NCBI GenBank assembly: GCA_024235135.1
Contig: JACKMZ010000001.1
Location: 62,001-126,000 of the forward strand
DNA from: Gammaproteobacteria bacterium
GTDB lineage: Bacteria > Pseudomonadota > Gammaproteobacteria > Competibacterales > Competibacteraceae
Reading direction: 5' to 3'
Length of the DNA: 64,000 nucleotides
Part shown: in pieces, positions 17,670 to 27,500 of the stretch
Position numbering within the stretch: position 1 is the first letter of the stretch
Layout of the letters: every line of letters starts with the position of its first letter
The notes under the pieces: generated by a model
Told to the model about the DNA's origin: nothing
The model's database searches: none
Seen by the model: the letters and a program-made list of their open reading frames with translations, nothing else
Position numbers and translations under genes: made by a program

Positions 17670-19008
17670 TCACCCATCGATATAAGTGCCTGGCGCCGGT
17701 TCCAGCGCCGGATGACGATCATTGCCCAATGTGCTTGGGGCCTTTTTCTGCGATCCCGAACGTTGGCGTATCCATGCCCGCCAATGCAGCCACCAGCTAC
17801 CCTCGCGGCGGCTGGCTCGGGCCAACCATTCCTCGGGGTCTTGAGGGCGTTCGGAAGCGACGAAATAGTGATTCTTGGGGTTGTCCGGCGTGGCCAGCAG
17901 CTTTGGATATGGCCGCCGGTGCTCAGCACGAACTCCCCTTGTCCGCCCAGAAATTTCATCGCTCGATAACAGGCCGGCCAAGGGGTGATATGGTCGGTAC
18001 GTCCAGCCATGGCGAAGTAATCGCACTTGATCCGCGCCAGTTCGATGCGCTCGCCCGATATTTTCAACCGGCCCTTGATCAGGTCGTTGGTTTCGATGAG
18101 CTTCAGCAGGTCGCTGTGAAACCGGGCCGGCAATCGCGTGGTGTCGGCGTTCCAGAACAGCACGTCGAACGCCGGTGGCGGATGGCCGAGGAGATAATTG
18201 TTGATCCAGTAGTTCCAGATCAGGTCGTTGGGTCGCAGCCAGGCGAATACCCGAGCCATCTCCGAACCTTCCAGGACGCCGTTTTTGGCGGAATGACGCC
18301 GGGCGGCGGAGAGTGTGCGGGAGTTGGCGAACAGGCTGAGCTGGGTTTCGCTGCTCATGTCGAACAGCGTGACCATCAACGTCAGCGCGTGGACTTTGGG
18401 GGCGTTCTTGGCGGCCAGATAGCCGATCAGGGTTACGATTGCATGAAGCGCCGGTACAGGGGGTTCTCGTTCCAGGTCGGATCGGTGAAACGTTGATCGC
18501 CCTGTTGCGGCTGCAGATCGGAATCACCCTTGAGCGCCTGCAATTCCTCGCGGGCGAACTGCACGAGATGGCGCAGGGCGATGCGGGGTTGCCGCAGGGA
18601 TTGCTTGGCTATCATGCCGACCGCCGAGCCGACATCCTGCAGGCGTATGCCCACGAATGGATTGGGTCCGAGCACGCCGTCGGTCGCGAGCGTGCTGAGC
18701 TGATCCTTTTTGATGGCCTGCCGTAGGGTCTCGTCGGTGTGCTCGCTGCTGACAACGGCTTCCAGAATCTGCTCGGCGGAGATCCGGCGTTGCCGCAATG
18801 CATCCAGAATGCCGCCAAGGATGCTTCCGGCCTGTTCCGACGGGGTGGCGGCGAGATCGTCCGTTGCCTCGGTCGCGTCCTCCGCCGTGCCGGCCATCTC
18901 CTGTTGCGTGGGTTTCGCGCCGTCGGTTTCCGGCAGGGCGGCCTTATCCTCGGCGGACTCGGACCGTTCTGGGGTGGGAGGGAGTGGGGGTTGTCGATCG
19001 GGGGGCAT
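17670..19008 (-). pseudogene. phaC: PHA synthase phaC broken by a large internal deletion and a frameshift
   Basis: The N-terminal part (191 residues from 19008) runs through GVLGPNPFVGIRLQDV and RFTDPTWNENPLYRRFM, then jumps near 18441 to VTLIGYLAAKNAPKVHALTL, shifts frame and stops. About 200 residues are missing, including the lipase-like box with the catalytic cysteine, without which polymerisation is impossible. The C-terminal part holds WNYWINNYLLG, FDVLFWN and the catalytic acid/histidine region (AGRTDHITPW, STGGHIQS). One further base is missing near 17900, after which the frame continues as LLATPDNPKNHYFV to WWLHWRAWI and PAPGTYIDG. The N-terminal acidic/Pro tail is unusually long. 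Confidence 0.88.
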
Positions 19009-19093
19009 CAGGGACCTCGCGTGTCTGAAAAGCCGACAGGCTGGGTGGGCTCAACGGGGGGGCGCGGGATGGAGCGAACCGGGCCGTAGCGCC

Positions 19094-19555
19094 TCAACGG
19101 AGAAAAGCCAGCGATTCGGCTACCAGCGCGGGCTTGTCTTCGCCTTCGATTTCGAAGGTATTCCGGGTCTTGAGCAGAATCCGCCCCTTGCCGCGATCCT
19201 CGGCCGATACGATCGCTACATGCATGCGCACCCGAGCGCCGGCCTTGACCGGCGTCATGAAACGCACCCGGTCCAATCCGTAATTGATGGCCTGGTGAGC
19301 GTCGTCGGGGACCACGCCGACCGCGTTCTGCAAGGGCGACAACAGCGACAGGGTCAGATAGCCATGCGCGATGGTTTCGCCAAAAGGGCTTTCCCGCCGG
19401 GCGCGTTCGACATCCACATGAATCCACTGGTGGTCGTTGGTGCATTCGGCGAATTCGTCGATGCGCGCCTGATCGATGGCCACCCACTCGGAAACGCCGA
19501 GTTCTAGGCCGACGAAATTCTGCAGCGTCGCTAGACTGTAGCCCGCAATGCCCAT
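19094..19555 (-). CDS. MaoC-like (R)-specific enoyl-CoA hydratase, PhaJ-type
   Basis: A 153-residue single hot-dog protein. The hydratase motif ECTNDHQWIHVDVERA contains the catalytic Asp and His, and HGYLTLSLL is the second MaoC block. PhaJ enzymes convert trans-2-enoyl-CoA from beta-oxidation to (R)-3-hydroxyacyl-CoA, the substrate of PHA synthase. The gene lies between the fused livF and the broken phaC on the same strand, 15 bases after livF. NodN-like proteins have the same fold, so the precise substrate is not certain. Confidence 0.82.
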   Translation of the reverse strand: MGIAGYSLATLQNFVGLELGVSEWVAIDQARIDEFAECTNDHQWIHVDVERARRESPFGETIAHGYLTLSLLSPLQNAVGVVPDDAHQAINYGLDRVRFMTPVKAGARVRMHVAIVSAEDRGKGRILLKTRNTFEIEGEDKPALVAESLAFLR

Positions 19556-19570
19556 GATCGATTCCTCTCG

Positions 19571-21157
19571 TTAATGGCCGAGATAGGCTTCTTTGACTTT
19601 ATCGTCCTGCAACAGCGCCTGGCCGGGTCCGGACAGCACGATGTCGCCGGTTTCGATAACATATCCGCGATCCGCGATGGCCAGCGCCGCCGCGGCATTC
19701 TGTTCCACCAGAAAGATGGTGATGCCGCGGCGTTTGAGTTCTCCGACGGTGTTGAATATTTCCTCCACCAACAGCGGGGCCAGGCCCATGCTGGGCTCGT
19801 CCAGCAGCAGCAACTGCGGTCGCGCCATCAATGCGCGGGCCATGGCCAGCATCTGCTGCTGGCCGCCGGATAGCGTGCCCGCCGCTTGCAGGCGCTTCTG
19901 CTTGAGGATGGGGAACAGGGTGTACATTTGCTCCATGTCCCGGGCGACCTGTTCGTTCTGAATCCGGGTGTAGGCTCCCAACCGCAGGTTGTCCTCTACC
20001 GACAGCGGGCCGAATACCTGGCGGCCTTCGGGAATCAGCGAGATGCCCAGCTTGACCCGCCGGTCCGCGCGTACCCGCGTGATGTCCTGGCCGCCGAATT
20101 TCAGACCGCCGGCGCTGGGGCGTTGCAGGCCGGCGATGGTCCGTAGCAGGGTGGTCTTGCCCGCGCCGTTGGAGCCGACCAGCGCCACCAGTTCGCCTTT
20201 GTCGATGTCCAGATCGATGCCGTTGAGGGCCTGGATGCGTCCGTAATGCGTCTTCAATCCGCGAATTTCCAACACCCGGTCCAGGTTCTCCGGCAGCTTG
20301 GCGGGGGCCATGCCCAGACCGATGGGCGCCGGGGCGGTATAGGCCAAACGGTTGTGCAGTTGCCGAATCTCGTCTTTGACGATGCGCCCGAAGTGCGGAT
20401 CGCCATAATGCAGGTACTGCTGATTGATGGCCTGCCAATCCGCTTCGCTGAGTCCGTCCAAGGCGCGTACATGGCCGTATTGCGCATTCAGACCGCCGTC
20501 GGCGCCGAGTCCGTGCTCCAGGGCGGCATCGGCCGCCGGGTCGCCGTGCTTGAGACCCAAACCGCCCAAGGGCTCGGGCGCATAGTGGATGACCCGGCTG
20601 TACAACTGATTGAAATCCACATTGGCCGCTTCGCCCAACAACGGATCGAGCAGATGGTCGTAATGCAGAAAGCCTTCGTCGACCGCCTGCCAGTCCTCCG
20701 TCGTCAGGCTGTCCATGGCCGCCGGAAGCAACCGCTGTTCCTCCATGTCCATGTGCTTTTCCGTCAGGTGTACGAAATGGGCCAGCTCACGCAGGAAAAC
20801 CTCGCGCTGCTCCAGACCGCCTTCCAGGCACTCGTTCAGCCGGGCGTCCATATTCTTGATCCATTGGGTGCTTTGCTGATGATCGTGGCATAGCCGATCG
20901 AGCAGCGCGCCGACCTCGTCGGGCGGCGTCTCGTTCTCCCGTGGCAAGCGCAACCGCAGGGCCTGAAACAGGTATTTCTCCTCCTTGGGGTAGTGCATGC
21001 GCTCGTAGGAACCGAGGTATTCGAAAATCGCCCGGAACAGCACCGCATCCGGCTGTGCGGTGGACTGTTCGAGGTCTTGGCGCAATTCGGTGAGCATCAT
21101 CAGAATGCGTCGCACCCGACTGTGCTCGGATTTGATGATGGAAACGGCCTGGGTCAT
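19571..21157 (-). CDS. Hemerythrin (HHE) domain fused to a LivF-type ABC transporter ATPase
   Basis: A 528-residue fusion. Residues 1-150 are a hemerythrin domain with a full set of diiron ligands: His12 (SEH), His55 and Glu59 (HYPKEE), His91/93 (HDHQQ) and His135-Glu139 (HMDMEE). Residues 151-285 form a linker with two similar copies of a 50-residue unit (DWQAVDEGFLHY to PEPLGGLGL; DWQAINQQYLHY to PAPIGLGM). From residue 293 a complete LivF follows: Walker A GSNGAGKT (328-335), GQQQMLAMARAL behind the LSGGQ signature (429-433), Walker B LLLLDEP (449-455). LivF alone is about 235 residues. No start codon with a good ribosome site separates the parts, so one polypeptide is expected. It ends the livKHMGF run. 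Confidence 0.9.
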   Translation of the reverse strand: MTQAVSIIKSEHSRVRRILMMLTELRQDLEQSTAQPDAVLFRAIFEYLGSYERMHYPKEEKYLFQALRLRLPRENETPPDEVGALLDRLCHDHQQSTQWIKNMDARLNECLEGGLEQREVFLRELAHFVHLTEKHMDMEEQRLLPAAMDSLTTEDWQAVDEGFLHYDHLLDPLLGEAANVDFNQLYSRVIHYAPEPLGGLGLKHGDPAADAALEHGLGADGGLNAQYGHVRALDGLSEADWQAINQQYLHYGDPHFGRIVKDEIRQLHNRLAYTAPAPIGLGMAPAKLPENLDRVLEIRGLKTHYGRIQALNGIDLDIDKGELVALVGSNGAGKTTLLRTIAGLQRPSAGGLKFGGQDITRVRADRRVKLGISLIPEGRQVFGPLSVEDNLRLGAYTRIQNEQVARDMEQMYTLFPILKQKRLQAAGTLSGGQQQMLAMARALMARPQLLLLDEPSMGLAPLLVEEIFNTVGELKRRGITIFLVEQNAAAALAIADRGYVIETGDIVLSGPGQALLQDDKVKEAYLGH

Positions 21158-21189
21158 GCGAATCGTTCTCGAACAGGGCTAGGGGGCCG

Positions 21190-21948
21190 TCAGGCGGCCC
21201 CAAGATAGGCGGCGATCACTTCGGGGTTGTTGCGGATTTCCGTGGGCGTACCCTCGGCCAGTTTCTTGCCGAAATCCAGCACCAGGAGATAATCGGAGAT
21301 GTGCATCACCAGCTTCATGTCGTGTTCGACCAGCACGACGGTGATACCGGTGGCGGCGATTTTCTGGATCAACCCGTCGATTTCCGCCGTCTCCTTGGCG
21401 TTCAGACCCGCCGCGGGTTCGTCAAGCAGCAGCAGCTTGGGTTCCGCCGCCAGCGCACGGGCGATTTCCAGGCGTTTCAGTGCGCCGTAGGGCATGGCGT
21501 TGGCGTCGGTCTTGATGTACTGGCCAACCCCGACGAATTCCATCAATTCCGCCGCCTTTTCCCGGCATTGGCGGTCGCCACGGACGATGGCCGGCAGGCG
21601 CAGCATGGCCGCCAGAAAACTGCGGTTGAGGTGTAGATGACGCCCCACCATCACGTTTTCGATGGCCGTCATGTTCATGCACACCTGCAGGTTCTGGAAG
21701 GTCCGGCTCATGCCACGACTCGCCAATACATGCGGCGGCTTGCCCACGGTGCTGGCATCGTCCAGAAAGATGTCGCCGCGGGTGGGTTGATAAACCCCCG
21801 TGATCATGTTGAACAACGTGGTTTTGCCCGCGCCGTTGGGACCGATGACCGCGTGAATGGTATTGGCGGCGATGGTAAAGCTCAAATCGTTGATGGCATC
21901 GACGCCCCCGAAGGATTTGCCGAGATTTTCGACGCGCAGCAGGCTCAT
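21190..21948 (-). CDS. livG: Branched-chain-type ABC transporter ATP-binding protein LivG
   Basis: A 252-residue ATPase with Walker A GPNGAGKTT near residue 37, the LivG-specific long insertion after TFQNLQVCMNMTAIENVMVG, a signature region reading MPYGALKRLEIARAL (SYG replaces SGG, as usual in LivG), and LLLLDEPAAGLN. It starts at 21948, overlapping the livM stop by four bases (ATGA-type coupling). The frame is open further upstream, but that part is livM sequence in another frame. Confidence 0.93.
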   Translation of the reverse strand: MSLLRVENLGKSFGGVDAINDLSFTIAANTIHAVIGPNGAGKTTLFNMITGVYQPTRGDIFLDDASTVGKPPHVLASRGMSRTFQNLQVCMNMTAIENVMVGRHLHLNRSFLAAMLRLPAIVRGDRQCREKAAELMEFVGVGQYIKTDANAMPYGALKRLEIARALAAEPKLLLLDEPAAGLNAKETAEIDGLIQKIAATGITVVLVEHDMKLVMHISDYLLVLDFGKKLAEGTPTEIRNNPEVIAAYLGAA

Positions 21949-22901
21949 GAGCGACCTCCCCGCCAGTCCTTGAGTTTGTGGGTGAGCGTGGGCACCAGTC
22001 CCTTGGGCATGAAGATCAGGGTGAGCATCAGGATCAGGCCGAAAATCACCATTTCGAAATCCTCGAAGCCACTGAGCAACTGGGGCAGTACGGTCAGAAG
22101 CACGGCGCCGACCAGCGCGCCGTAGGTCGAAGCCATGCCGCCCAGGACGACCATGGTGACCAGTTCGATGGAATGGAAGAAGCCGGCCTGCGCGGGCGTG
22201 ATGAAGCCCGAATAATGCGCGAACAGGCTGCCCATAACGCTGGCGAAGACGGCCGAAACCACAAACAGCAGCACTTTGTAACCGGTGGTGTCGACCCCGA
22301 CCACCTGAGCGGCCACTTCCGAACCGTGCACCGCGCGCAGCGCGCGGCCCGCCGGCGAATCGACGATGTTCATGGCCATCCAGACGCTGATGACTAGCAA
22401 CGCCCCGATGACCCAATACCAGGGTTTTTCGCCGTACAGTTCCCAGCCCAGCAGGGTGAAGGGTTCCACGTACATGCCGTCGGGACCGCCGGTCAACCAG
22501 TCTTCATTGGAAATGACGATGGAAATGATGATGCCCAGGCCTAGCGTGGCCATCGCCAGATAATGGCCGGTCAGTCGCAGAATGGGACGAGCCACGATGA
22601 AGGACAGCACCCCCACCACCGCGACTCCGGTCAGCAGCGCCAGCAAGGGCGGCCAGCCGTAGACGGCAGTCAGTATGCCGGAGGTGTAGGCGCCCAGGCC
22701 GAAGAAACCGCCATGCCCCAGGCTGATCTGTCCGGCGTAACCGATCAGCAGATTCAATCCCACGACGACGATGGCGTTGATGCCGATCTTGATCGCCACG
22801 TCATAGTAATAGTTGTTGGGTAGGGCCAGGGGCAGCAGCGCGATGATCAGGCTGAGTATCAGCAACCCGCCGATACGCGGGTGGGTCAGTTTCGCCAGCA
22901 T
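21945..22901 (-). CDS. livM: Branched-chain-type ABC transporter permease LivM
   Basis: A 318-residue permease with about nine hydrophobic segments and the family signature LNLLIGYAGQISLGHGGFFGLGAYTSG; the cytoplasmic coupling region is SPAGRALRAVHGSEVAAQVVGV. It overlaps livG by four bases and abuts livH by one base, so the four genes are translated as a unit. Confidence 0.93.
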   Translation of the reverse strand: MLAKLTHPRIGGLLILSLIIALLPLALPNNYYYDVAIKIGINAIVVVGLNLLIGYAGQISLGHGGFFGLGAYTSGILTAVYGWPPLLALLTGVAVVGVLSFIVARPILRLTGHYLAMATLGLGIIISIVISNEDWLTGGPDGMYVEPFTLLGWELYGEKPWYWVIGALLVISVWMAMNIVDSPAGRALRAVHGSEVAAQVVGVDTTGYKVLLFVVSAVFASVMGSLFAHYSGFITPAQAGFFHSIELVTMVVLGGMASTYGALVGAVLLTVLPQLLSGFEDFEMVIFGLILMLTLIFMPKGLVPTLTHKLKDWRGGRS

Positions 22902-23776
22902 CAGACACGCTCCGTGCCGCGTGCGCCGAACAATCCGCTGGGCAGGAAGAACAGAATCAGCAGAATGATGACGAAGGGTACGGCGTCCTTGTAATCCGAG
23001 GAAATGTAGCCGGCGGCCATGGCCTCGATGATGCCCAGCAACAATCCACCCACGATGGCCCCGACCGCGCTGCCCAGACCACCGAGCACCGCCGCGACGA
23101 AGCCCTTGAGGCCGAGCATGATGCCCACGTCATAGGAGGTGAGCGTGATGGGCGCGACGATGATGCCGGCCACCGCGCCCAACAAGGCCGACAGTCCGAA
23201 GGATATGAACAGGATGAACTGGGTATTGATGCCCATCATTTTGGCGGCGTCGGCGTTGCAGGCCGTCGCCAGTATCGCTTTTCCGATCAGGGTATATTTG
23301 AAGAACCAGGCCAGGGCCACCACGATTGCCAGAGTGATGCCCAGCACCCACAGGCTTTGCGGGAGTAGCGTGGCGCCGCCGAGATGGATGGGATCGTTGC
23401 CGCTGAAAGCCGGCAGGGCGAAGAATTCCTTGCCCCAGAGCACTTGCGCCAGTCCCCGCAGAAAAATGGAAGCGCCGATGGTGATGATGATCAACGTGAC
23501 CACATCGGCGTTGCGGGCCGGTTCCACGGCGAGCTTTTCCAAAGCCAGGCCAGTGACGACCGCCAGTGCGACGGCGCCGAGGATGGCCACCGGCAGCGGC
23601 AGGCCGATATGGATCAGGAAGACGGTGGCCATGCCGCCGATCATCACGAATTCGCCTTGGGCGAAATTGATAACGTGGCTGGCGTTGTAGATGATGGCGA
23701 AGCCCAGCCCGACCAAGGCATAAGTCGCGCCTATGGTCATGCCGGAGAATAGATACTGGAGAAATTCCGCGAACAT
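22901..23776 (-). CDS. livH: Branched-chain-type ABC transporter permease LivH
   Basis: A 291-residue permease. The start MFAEFLQYLFSGMTIGATYAL was chosen over a 17-residue longer frame because the family begins exactly there. Signature blocks are SHVINFAQGEFVMIGG and the coupling segment NADAAKMMGINTQ. It follows the binding-protein gene by about 100 bases on the same strand. Confidence 0.92.
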   Translation of the reverse strand: MFAEFLQYLFSGMTIGATYALVGLGFAIIYNASHVINFAQGEFVMIGGMATVFLIHIGLPLPVAILGAVALAVVTGLALEKLAVEPARNADVVTLIIITIGASIFLRGLAQVLWGKEFFALPAFSGNDPIHLGGATLLPQSLWVLGITLAIVVALAWFFKYTLIGKAILATACNADAAKMMGINTQFILFISFGLSALLGAVAGIIVAPITLTSYDVGIMLGLKGFVAAVLGGLGSAVGAIVGGLLLGIIEAMAAGYISSDYKDAVPFVIILLILFFLPSGLFGARGTERV

Positions 23777-23877
23777 GATCCCGCTACAACCTGCTGTGAT
23801 CACAAGTAAAGGGCGGCCGGCCCCCATCGGGGGGTATTCCTCCTGGAGACCGGCTGAGATGAAAGCGCAGTAACGGT

Positions 23878-25029
23878 TTACTGGATCAGAACCCAGCCGC
23901 CGTCCTTGATTTCCAGAATGCGGAATGCGGTCAAATCCAATCCCATGTGATCCTTGGGCGACATGTTCACCACGCCGGTCGCGCCGACATAGCCTTCGGT
24001 CTGCTCGATGGCGTCACGCACCTTGGAGGGATCGGTGCTACCGGCCTTTTTGATGGCGTTCACGGCCAGCATCAAGCCGTCGTAAGCGTAGGCGCCGAAA
24101 GTCGAGACCGGCGCTTTGAACGCGGTTTCGTAGTCTTTCTTGTAGTTGACCAGCACGGTTTTCTGTACGTCGTCGGCGGGCAGATCGTCGGTGATCAACA
24201 ACGCCGAGGCGGAGATCAACACGCCCTGCGCCGCATCGCCGGCCAGGTCGATATAGCTGTTGGACGCGACCCCGTGCGATTGATACAGCGGCAGGGTGAT
24301 CCCCAGTTGCGCGTAGTTCTTGGTGACGATCGCCGGCCCCTGCCCGAAGCCGAAGACGAATACCGCCTGGACCCCTTCGGTATTCTTGATCTTGGTCAGT
24401 TGCGCGGTCATGTCGGTATCCTTGGGACCGTAGGTTTCATCCAGAACGATGTCGATGCCGTATTCGGGAGCGACCTTGAGAGTCTGCTCGCGGCCCGAGC
24501 GACCGAAACCACTGGTTTCGGACAATAGCGCGATTTTGGTGTAGCCGCGCTTTTTCATGTCCTCCATGATCTTGGCGGCGGCCATGCGGTCGGTTTGGGG
24601 CGTCTTGAAGACCCATTTCTTGACCGGATCGATGATGTCTATGCCCCCAGCCAACGAGATGAACGGAATTTTGGCGCGTTCCACCAGCGGGATCGCGGCC
24701 ATGGTGGTGCCCGTCGTCGTGCCGCCAATGATGAGGCTGACCTTGTCGTTATCCAGCAGGCGTTTTACGAAGGTACGGGCTTTTTCGGCATCGCCTGCGT
24801 CATCGTAGTGGATCAGTTCCACCTTTTTACCGAGCAGCCCGCCCTCGGCGTTGAGCTTGTCAATGTACAGTTGCAGGGTTTTTAATTCCGGGTCGCCCAG
24901 AAAGGAGGCGGGGCCGGTGGCCGAGAGAAAAGAACCGATTTTAATGGCGTCGTCGGCAAGGGCGGGAGATAACAGGCTCACGGCGCATACCGCGAGCATG
25001 GCCCCCCTGGTGAAAAGGGACTTCAGCAT
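23878..25029 (-). CDS. Periplasmic substrate-binding protein of a Liv-type ABC transporter
   Basis: A 383-residue protein with a clear signal peptide (cleavage after SLLSPALA) and a type I periplasmic binding fold: IKIGSFLSATGPASFLGDPE at the mature N-terminus, LIIGGTTTGTTMAAIP, and the late DGLMLAVNAIKKAG. Members of this family bind branched amino acids but also aromatic acids, urea or amides. The gene is divergent from paaX-paaABCDE, so phenylacetate or a related aromatic acid is a plausible substrate; this is inferred from context only. It heads a run of livH-livM-livG-livF fusion. Confidence 0.9.
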   Translation of the reverse strand: MLKSLFTRGAMLAVCAVSLLSPALADDAIKIGSFLSATGPASFLGDPELKTLQLYIDKLNAEGGLLGKKVELIHYDDAGDAEKARTFVKRLLDNDKVSLIIGGTTTGTTMAAIPLVERAKIPFISLAGGIDIIDPVKKWVFKTPQTDRMAAAKIMEDMKKRGYTKIALLSETSGFGRSGREQTLKVAPEYGIDIVLDETYGPKDTDMTAQLTKIKNTEGVQAVFVFGFGQGPAIVTKNYAQLGITLPLYQSHGVASNSYIDLAGDAAQGVLISASALLITDDLPADDVQKTVLVNYKKDYETAFKAPVSTFGAYAYDGLMLAVNAIKKAGSTDPSKVRDAIEQTEGYVGATGVVNMSPKDHMGLDLTAFRILEIKDGGWVLIQ

Positions 25030-25374
25030 GGCGACTCCTCCGAAATGGTCAGGTTGATTGGTCAGATTTGTAGTAATTGGAAATTGGCTCGAAAGAGCAG
25101 GCGGACGCCTGAGGTCGCCCGGCCTGATTGTCCGGTGGCTATCCCTGACGAACCGGCTAAAGAGCAGTTATAAAGCGACACATAATATTGCTGACAAGCT
25201 ATGTTTAGTGTATCAAATCTCGGATGTCAACATCCTGGCCGCTAACTTTTGCAACATCCTATGTTAAAATGAAAGAAGTAGCCAAGATGCGTGATTTGCC
25301 AGGGGAAGGATTGGACTCACGTTTCCCTGATCGTGTTACAAAAACAGCAGGGATATAACCAGAAATTGTTAAGT
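25030..25374. promoter_or_regulatory. Divergent control region between the Liv transporter and paaX, with repeated half-sites
   Basis: Two inverted repeats lie close together: GGATGT-CA-ACATCC at 25222-25235 and AACAT-CCT-ATGTT at 25253-25265. They share the 9-base direct repeat CAACATCCT (25228-25236 and 25252-25260, 24 bases apart), and CTATGTT recurs at 25199-25205 and 25259-25265. Such clustered half-sites upstream of a GntR/PaaX-type regulator suggest an operator for PaaX, sensing phenylacetyl-CoA. The region is also notably AT-richer than its surroundings. The promoter elements themselves were not resolved. Confidence 0.4.
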
Positions 25375-26340
25375 ATGACTACCAAATTACGGCGAGTGGA
25401 AGAGCTGATCGAGGACTTCCGCAAGCGGCGTCCGATCCGGGGTGGTTCGTTGATCATCACGCTGTATGGAGATGCCATCGTGCCGCGCGGAGGGGCGGTC
25501 TGGCTGGGCAGTCTGATCGCCGCATTGGAGCCTTTAGGACTCAATCAACGCTTGGTCAGAACCTCCGTGTACCGGTTGTTCAAGGAAGGCTGGCTCAGTT
25601 CCCGACAGGTCGGAAGGCGCAGTTTCTACAGTGTGACGGGATCGGGCCTGCGCCGTTTCAGCACGGCGTTCCGGCGCATCTACGCGGAGCATCACGTCAA
25701 GTGGGATGGGATATGGCGAGTCGTCGTCACTTCCCAGGTGAACGGGGCCGGACGCGACAATCTCAGGCGGGAGTTGGGCTGGCTGGGATTCGGCACCATC
25801 GCGCCGGGCATCATGGCCCATCCGATGGCGGAAGTGGATCTGCTCACCGGCACGCTTCAGGACATGGGCTTGCAAGACGAGATCATCATGATGAGCGCGA
25901 CCAGCGAAAATCCGGCGGACTCCCAGCCGCTGCGGAATCTGGTCCAGACCTGTTGGAATCTGGATCGCTTGTCCGGGGATTATCATCGCTTTCTCGCTCG
26001 TTTCCGGCCGATCTGGGCCGCCCTGGAAAGCGCCGACTCCTTGGACCCGGAACTCTGTTTTCAGACCCGCATCCTGCTCATCCACGAATACCGGCGGTTG
26101 TTGCTGCGCGATCCGCAGCTACCCAAGGAATTGTTGCCGCCCGACTGGGTGGGAGCGTCGGCGCGGCTGTTGTGCCGTAATCTCTATCGCTGCCTGTTGG
26201 GTCCCTCGGAGCGTTATCTGTCCCGGACCCTGATTACCGCCGACGGACCTTTACCCGAAGCCGCCCCGAGTTTCTACGAACGTTTCGGTGGCTTGGTGGA
26301 TACCCTGCATCGGGTTCCTTCCAATCAATCCGCACAGTAA
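25375..26340 (+). CDS. paaX: PaaX-family transcriptional regulator
   Basis: A 321-residue repressor of the phenylacetate genes. The N-terminal winged-helix domain includes [18 protein letters not shown] and [19 protein letters not shown], typical PaaX blocks; the middle and C-terminal domains ([28 protein letters not shown]) match the family through the end. The frame is open 28 residues upstream, but the ATG at 25375 fits the family start. It lies 17 bases before paaA on the same strand, so it probably regulates its own operon and perhaps the divergent transporter, releasing DNA when phenylacetyl-CoA accumulates. Confidence 0.92.
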   Translation: MTTKLRRVEELIEDFRKRRPIRGGSLIITLYGDAIVPRGGAVWLGSLIAALEPLGLNQRLVRTSVYRLFKEGWLSSRQVGRRSFYSVTGSGLRRFSTAFRRIYAEHHVKWDGIWRVVVTSQVNGAGRDNLRRELGWLGFGTIAPGIMAHPMAEVDLLTGTLQDMGLQDEIIMMSATSENPADSQPLRNLVQTCWNLDRLSGDYHRFLARFRPIWAALESADSLDPELCFQTRILLIHEYRRLLLRDPQLPKELLPPDWVGASARLLCRNLYRCLLGPSERYLSRTLITADGPLPEAAPSFYERFGGLVDTLHRVPSNQSAQ

Positions 26341-26357
26341 ATCCGGAGAAACATTCA

Positions 26358-27350
26358 ATGTATGCACAAATGGTCGATACCGGCGTCAAGCGTGTGAAGT
26401 CACGCGAGGAAATGTCTCCCGAGGAACGGGATTTTCAAGATCGTGTCGATGCCGACATCAAGATCGAAGCCAAGGATTGGATGCCGGAATCTTATCGCAG
26501 GACACTGATCCGGCAGATCTCCCAACATGCCCATTCGGAGATCGTCGGGATGTTGCCCGAAGGCAACTGGATTACCCGAGCCCCGAGCCTGAAACGCAAG
26601 GCGATCCTGTTGGCCAAGGTGCAGGATGAAGGGGGGCATGGGCTGTATCTGTACAGCGCCGCGGAAACCCTGGGGCTGTCGCGGGAGCAATTGATCGAGC
26701 AATTGCACAGTGGCAAGGCCAAATATTCCAGTATTTTCAACTACCCCAGCCTGACCTGGGCGGATATCGGCGCGATCGGCTGGCTGGTGGACGGCGCCGC
26801 CATCATGAATCAGGTGACCTTGCAACGTTGTTCCTATGGACCGTATTCACGGGCCATGATCCGTATCTGCAAGGAAGAAAGTTTCCATCAGCGGCAGGGC
26901 TACGACATCATGATGACCTTGGCGCGCGGCGCGGCGGAGCAGAAGGCGATGGCGCAGGACGCCCTGAATCGCTGGTGGTGGCCGTCGCTGATGATGTTCG
27001 GTCCGTCGGACGATCAATCGCCGCACAGCGCGCAGTCCATGCAGTGGAAAATCAAGCTTTACGGTAACGACGAACTGCGTCAGCGTTTCGTCGATCAAAC
27101 CGTACCCCAGGCCGAATACCTGGATCTGACCCTACCCGACCCCGACCTCAAATGGAACGAGGAACGTGGCCACTACGACTTCGGCGCCATCGACTGGCAG
27201 GAATTTTTCCATGTCATCAACGGCGATGGTCCGTGCAACCGGTCGCGGTTGCGCGCGCGCGTCGCCGCTCACGAGGAGGGCCGCTGGGTACGCGAGGCCG
27301 CCGTGGCCTATGCCCAGAAGAAAACGGCCCACAAACGCACCGCGGCCTGA
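26358..27350 (+). CDS. paaA: 1,2-phenylacetyl-CoA epoxidase catalytic subunit PaaA
   Basis: The diiron oxygenase subunit, 330 residues, that epoxidises phenylacetyl-CoA with O2. Ligand motifs are visible: the first Glu in [27 protein letters not shown] (ExxH), [15 protein letters not shown], and [14 protein letters not shown] (second ExxH). The length matches E. coli PaaA (309) with a small tail. It heads paaABCDE, directly downstream of paaX. Confidence 0.96.
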   Translation: MYAQMVDTGVKRVKSREEMSPEERDFQDRVDADIKIEAKDWMPESYRRTLIRQISQHAHSEIVGMLPEGNWITRAPSLKRKAILLAKVQDEGGHGLYLYSAAETLGLSREQLIEQLHSGKAKYSSIFNYPSLTWADIGAIGWLVDGAAIMNQVTLQRCSYGPYSRAMIRICKEESFHQRQGYDIMMTLARGAAEQKAMAQDALNRWWWPSLMMFGPSDDQSPHSAQSMQWKIKLYGNDELRQRFVDQTVPQAEYLDLTLPDPDLKWNEERGHYDFGAIDWQEFFHVINGDGPCNRSRLRARVAAHEEGRWVREAAVAYAQKKTAHKRTAA

Positions 27351-27500
27351 CGGTTGGGTTTTTGGCGTTTCGGGTTCCGTTGGATGGGTGAGACATGAAC
27401 CGCGTCGTTTGGGATGAAGGCGGCTTCTTTCACCCACTGTTTCCTACAAAACGATAAAACTTGCGAGTATCTACGCCCTAATCCGGCGAGGAGAGCGAAC

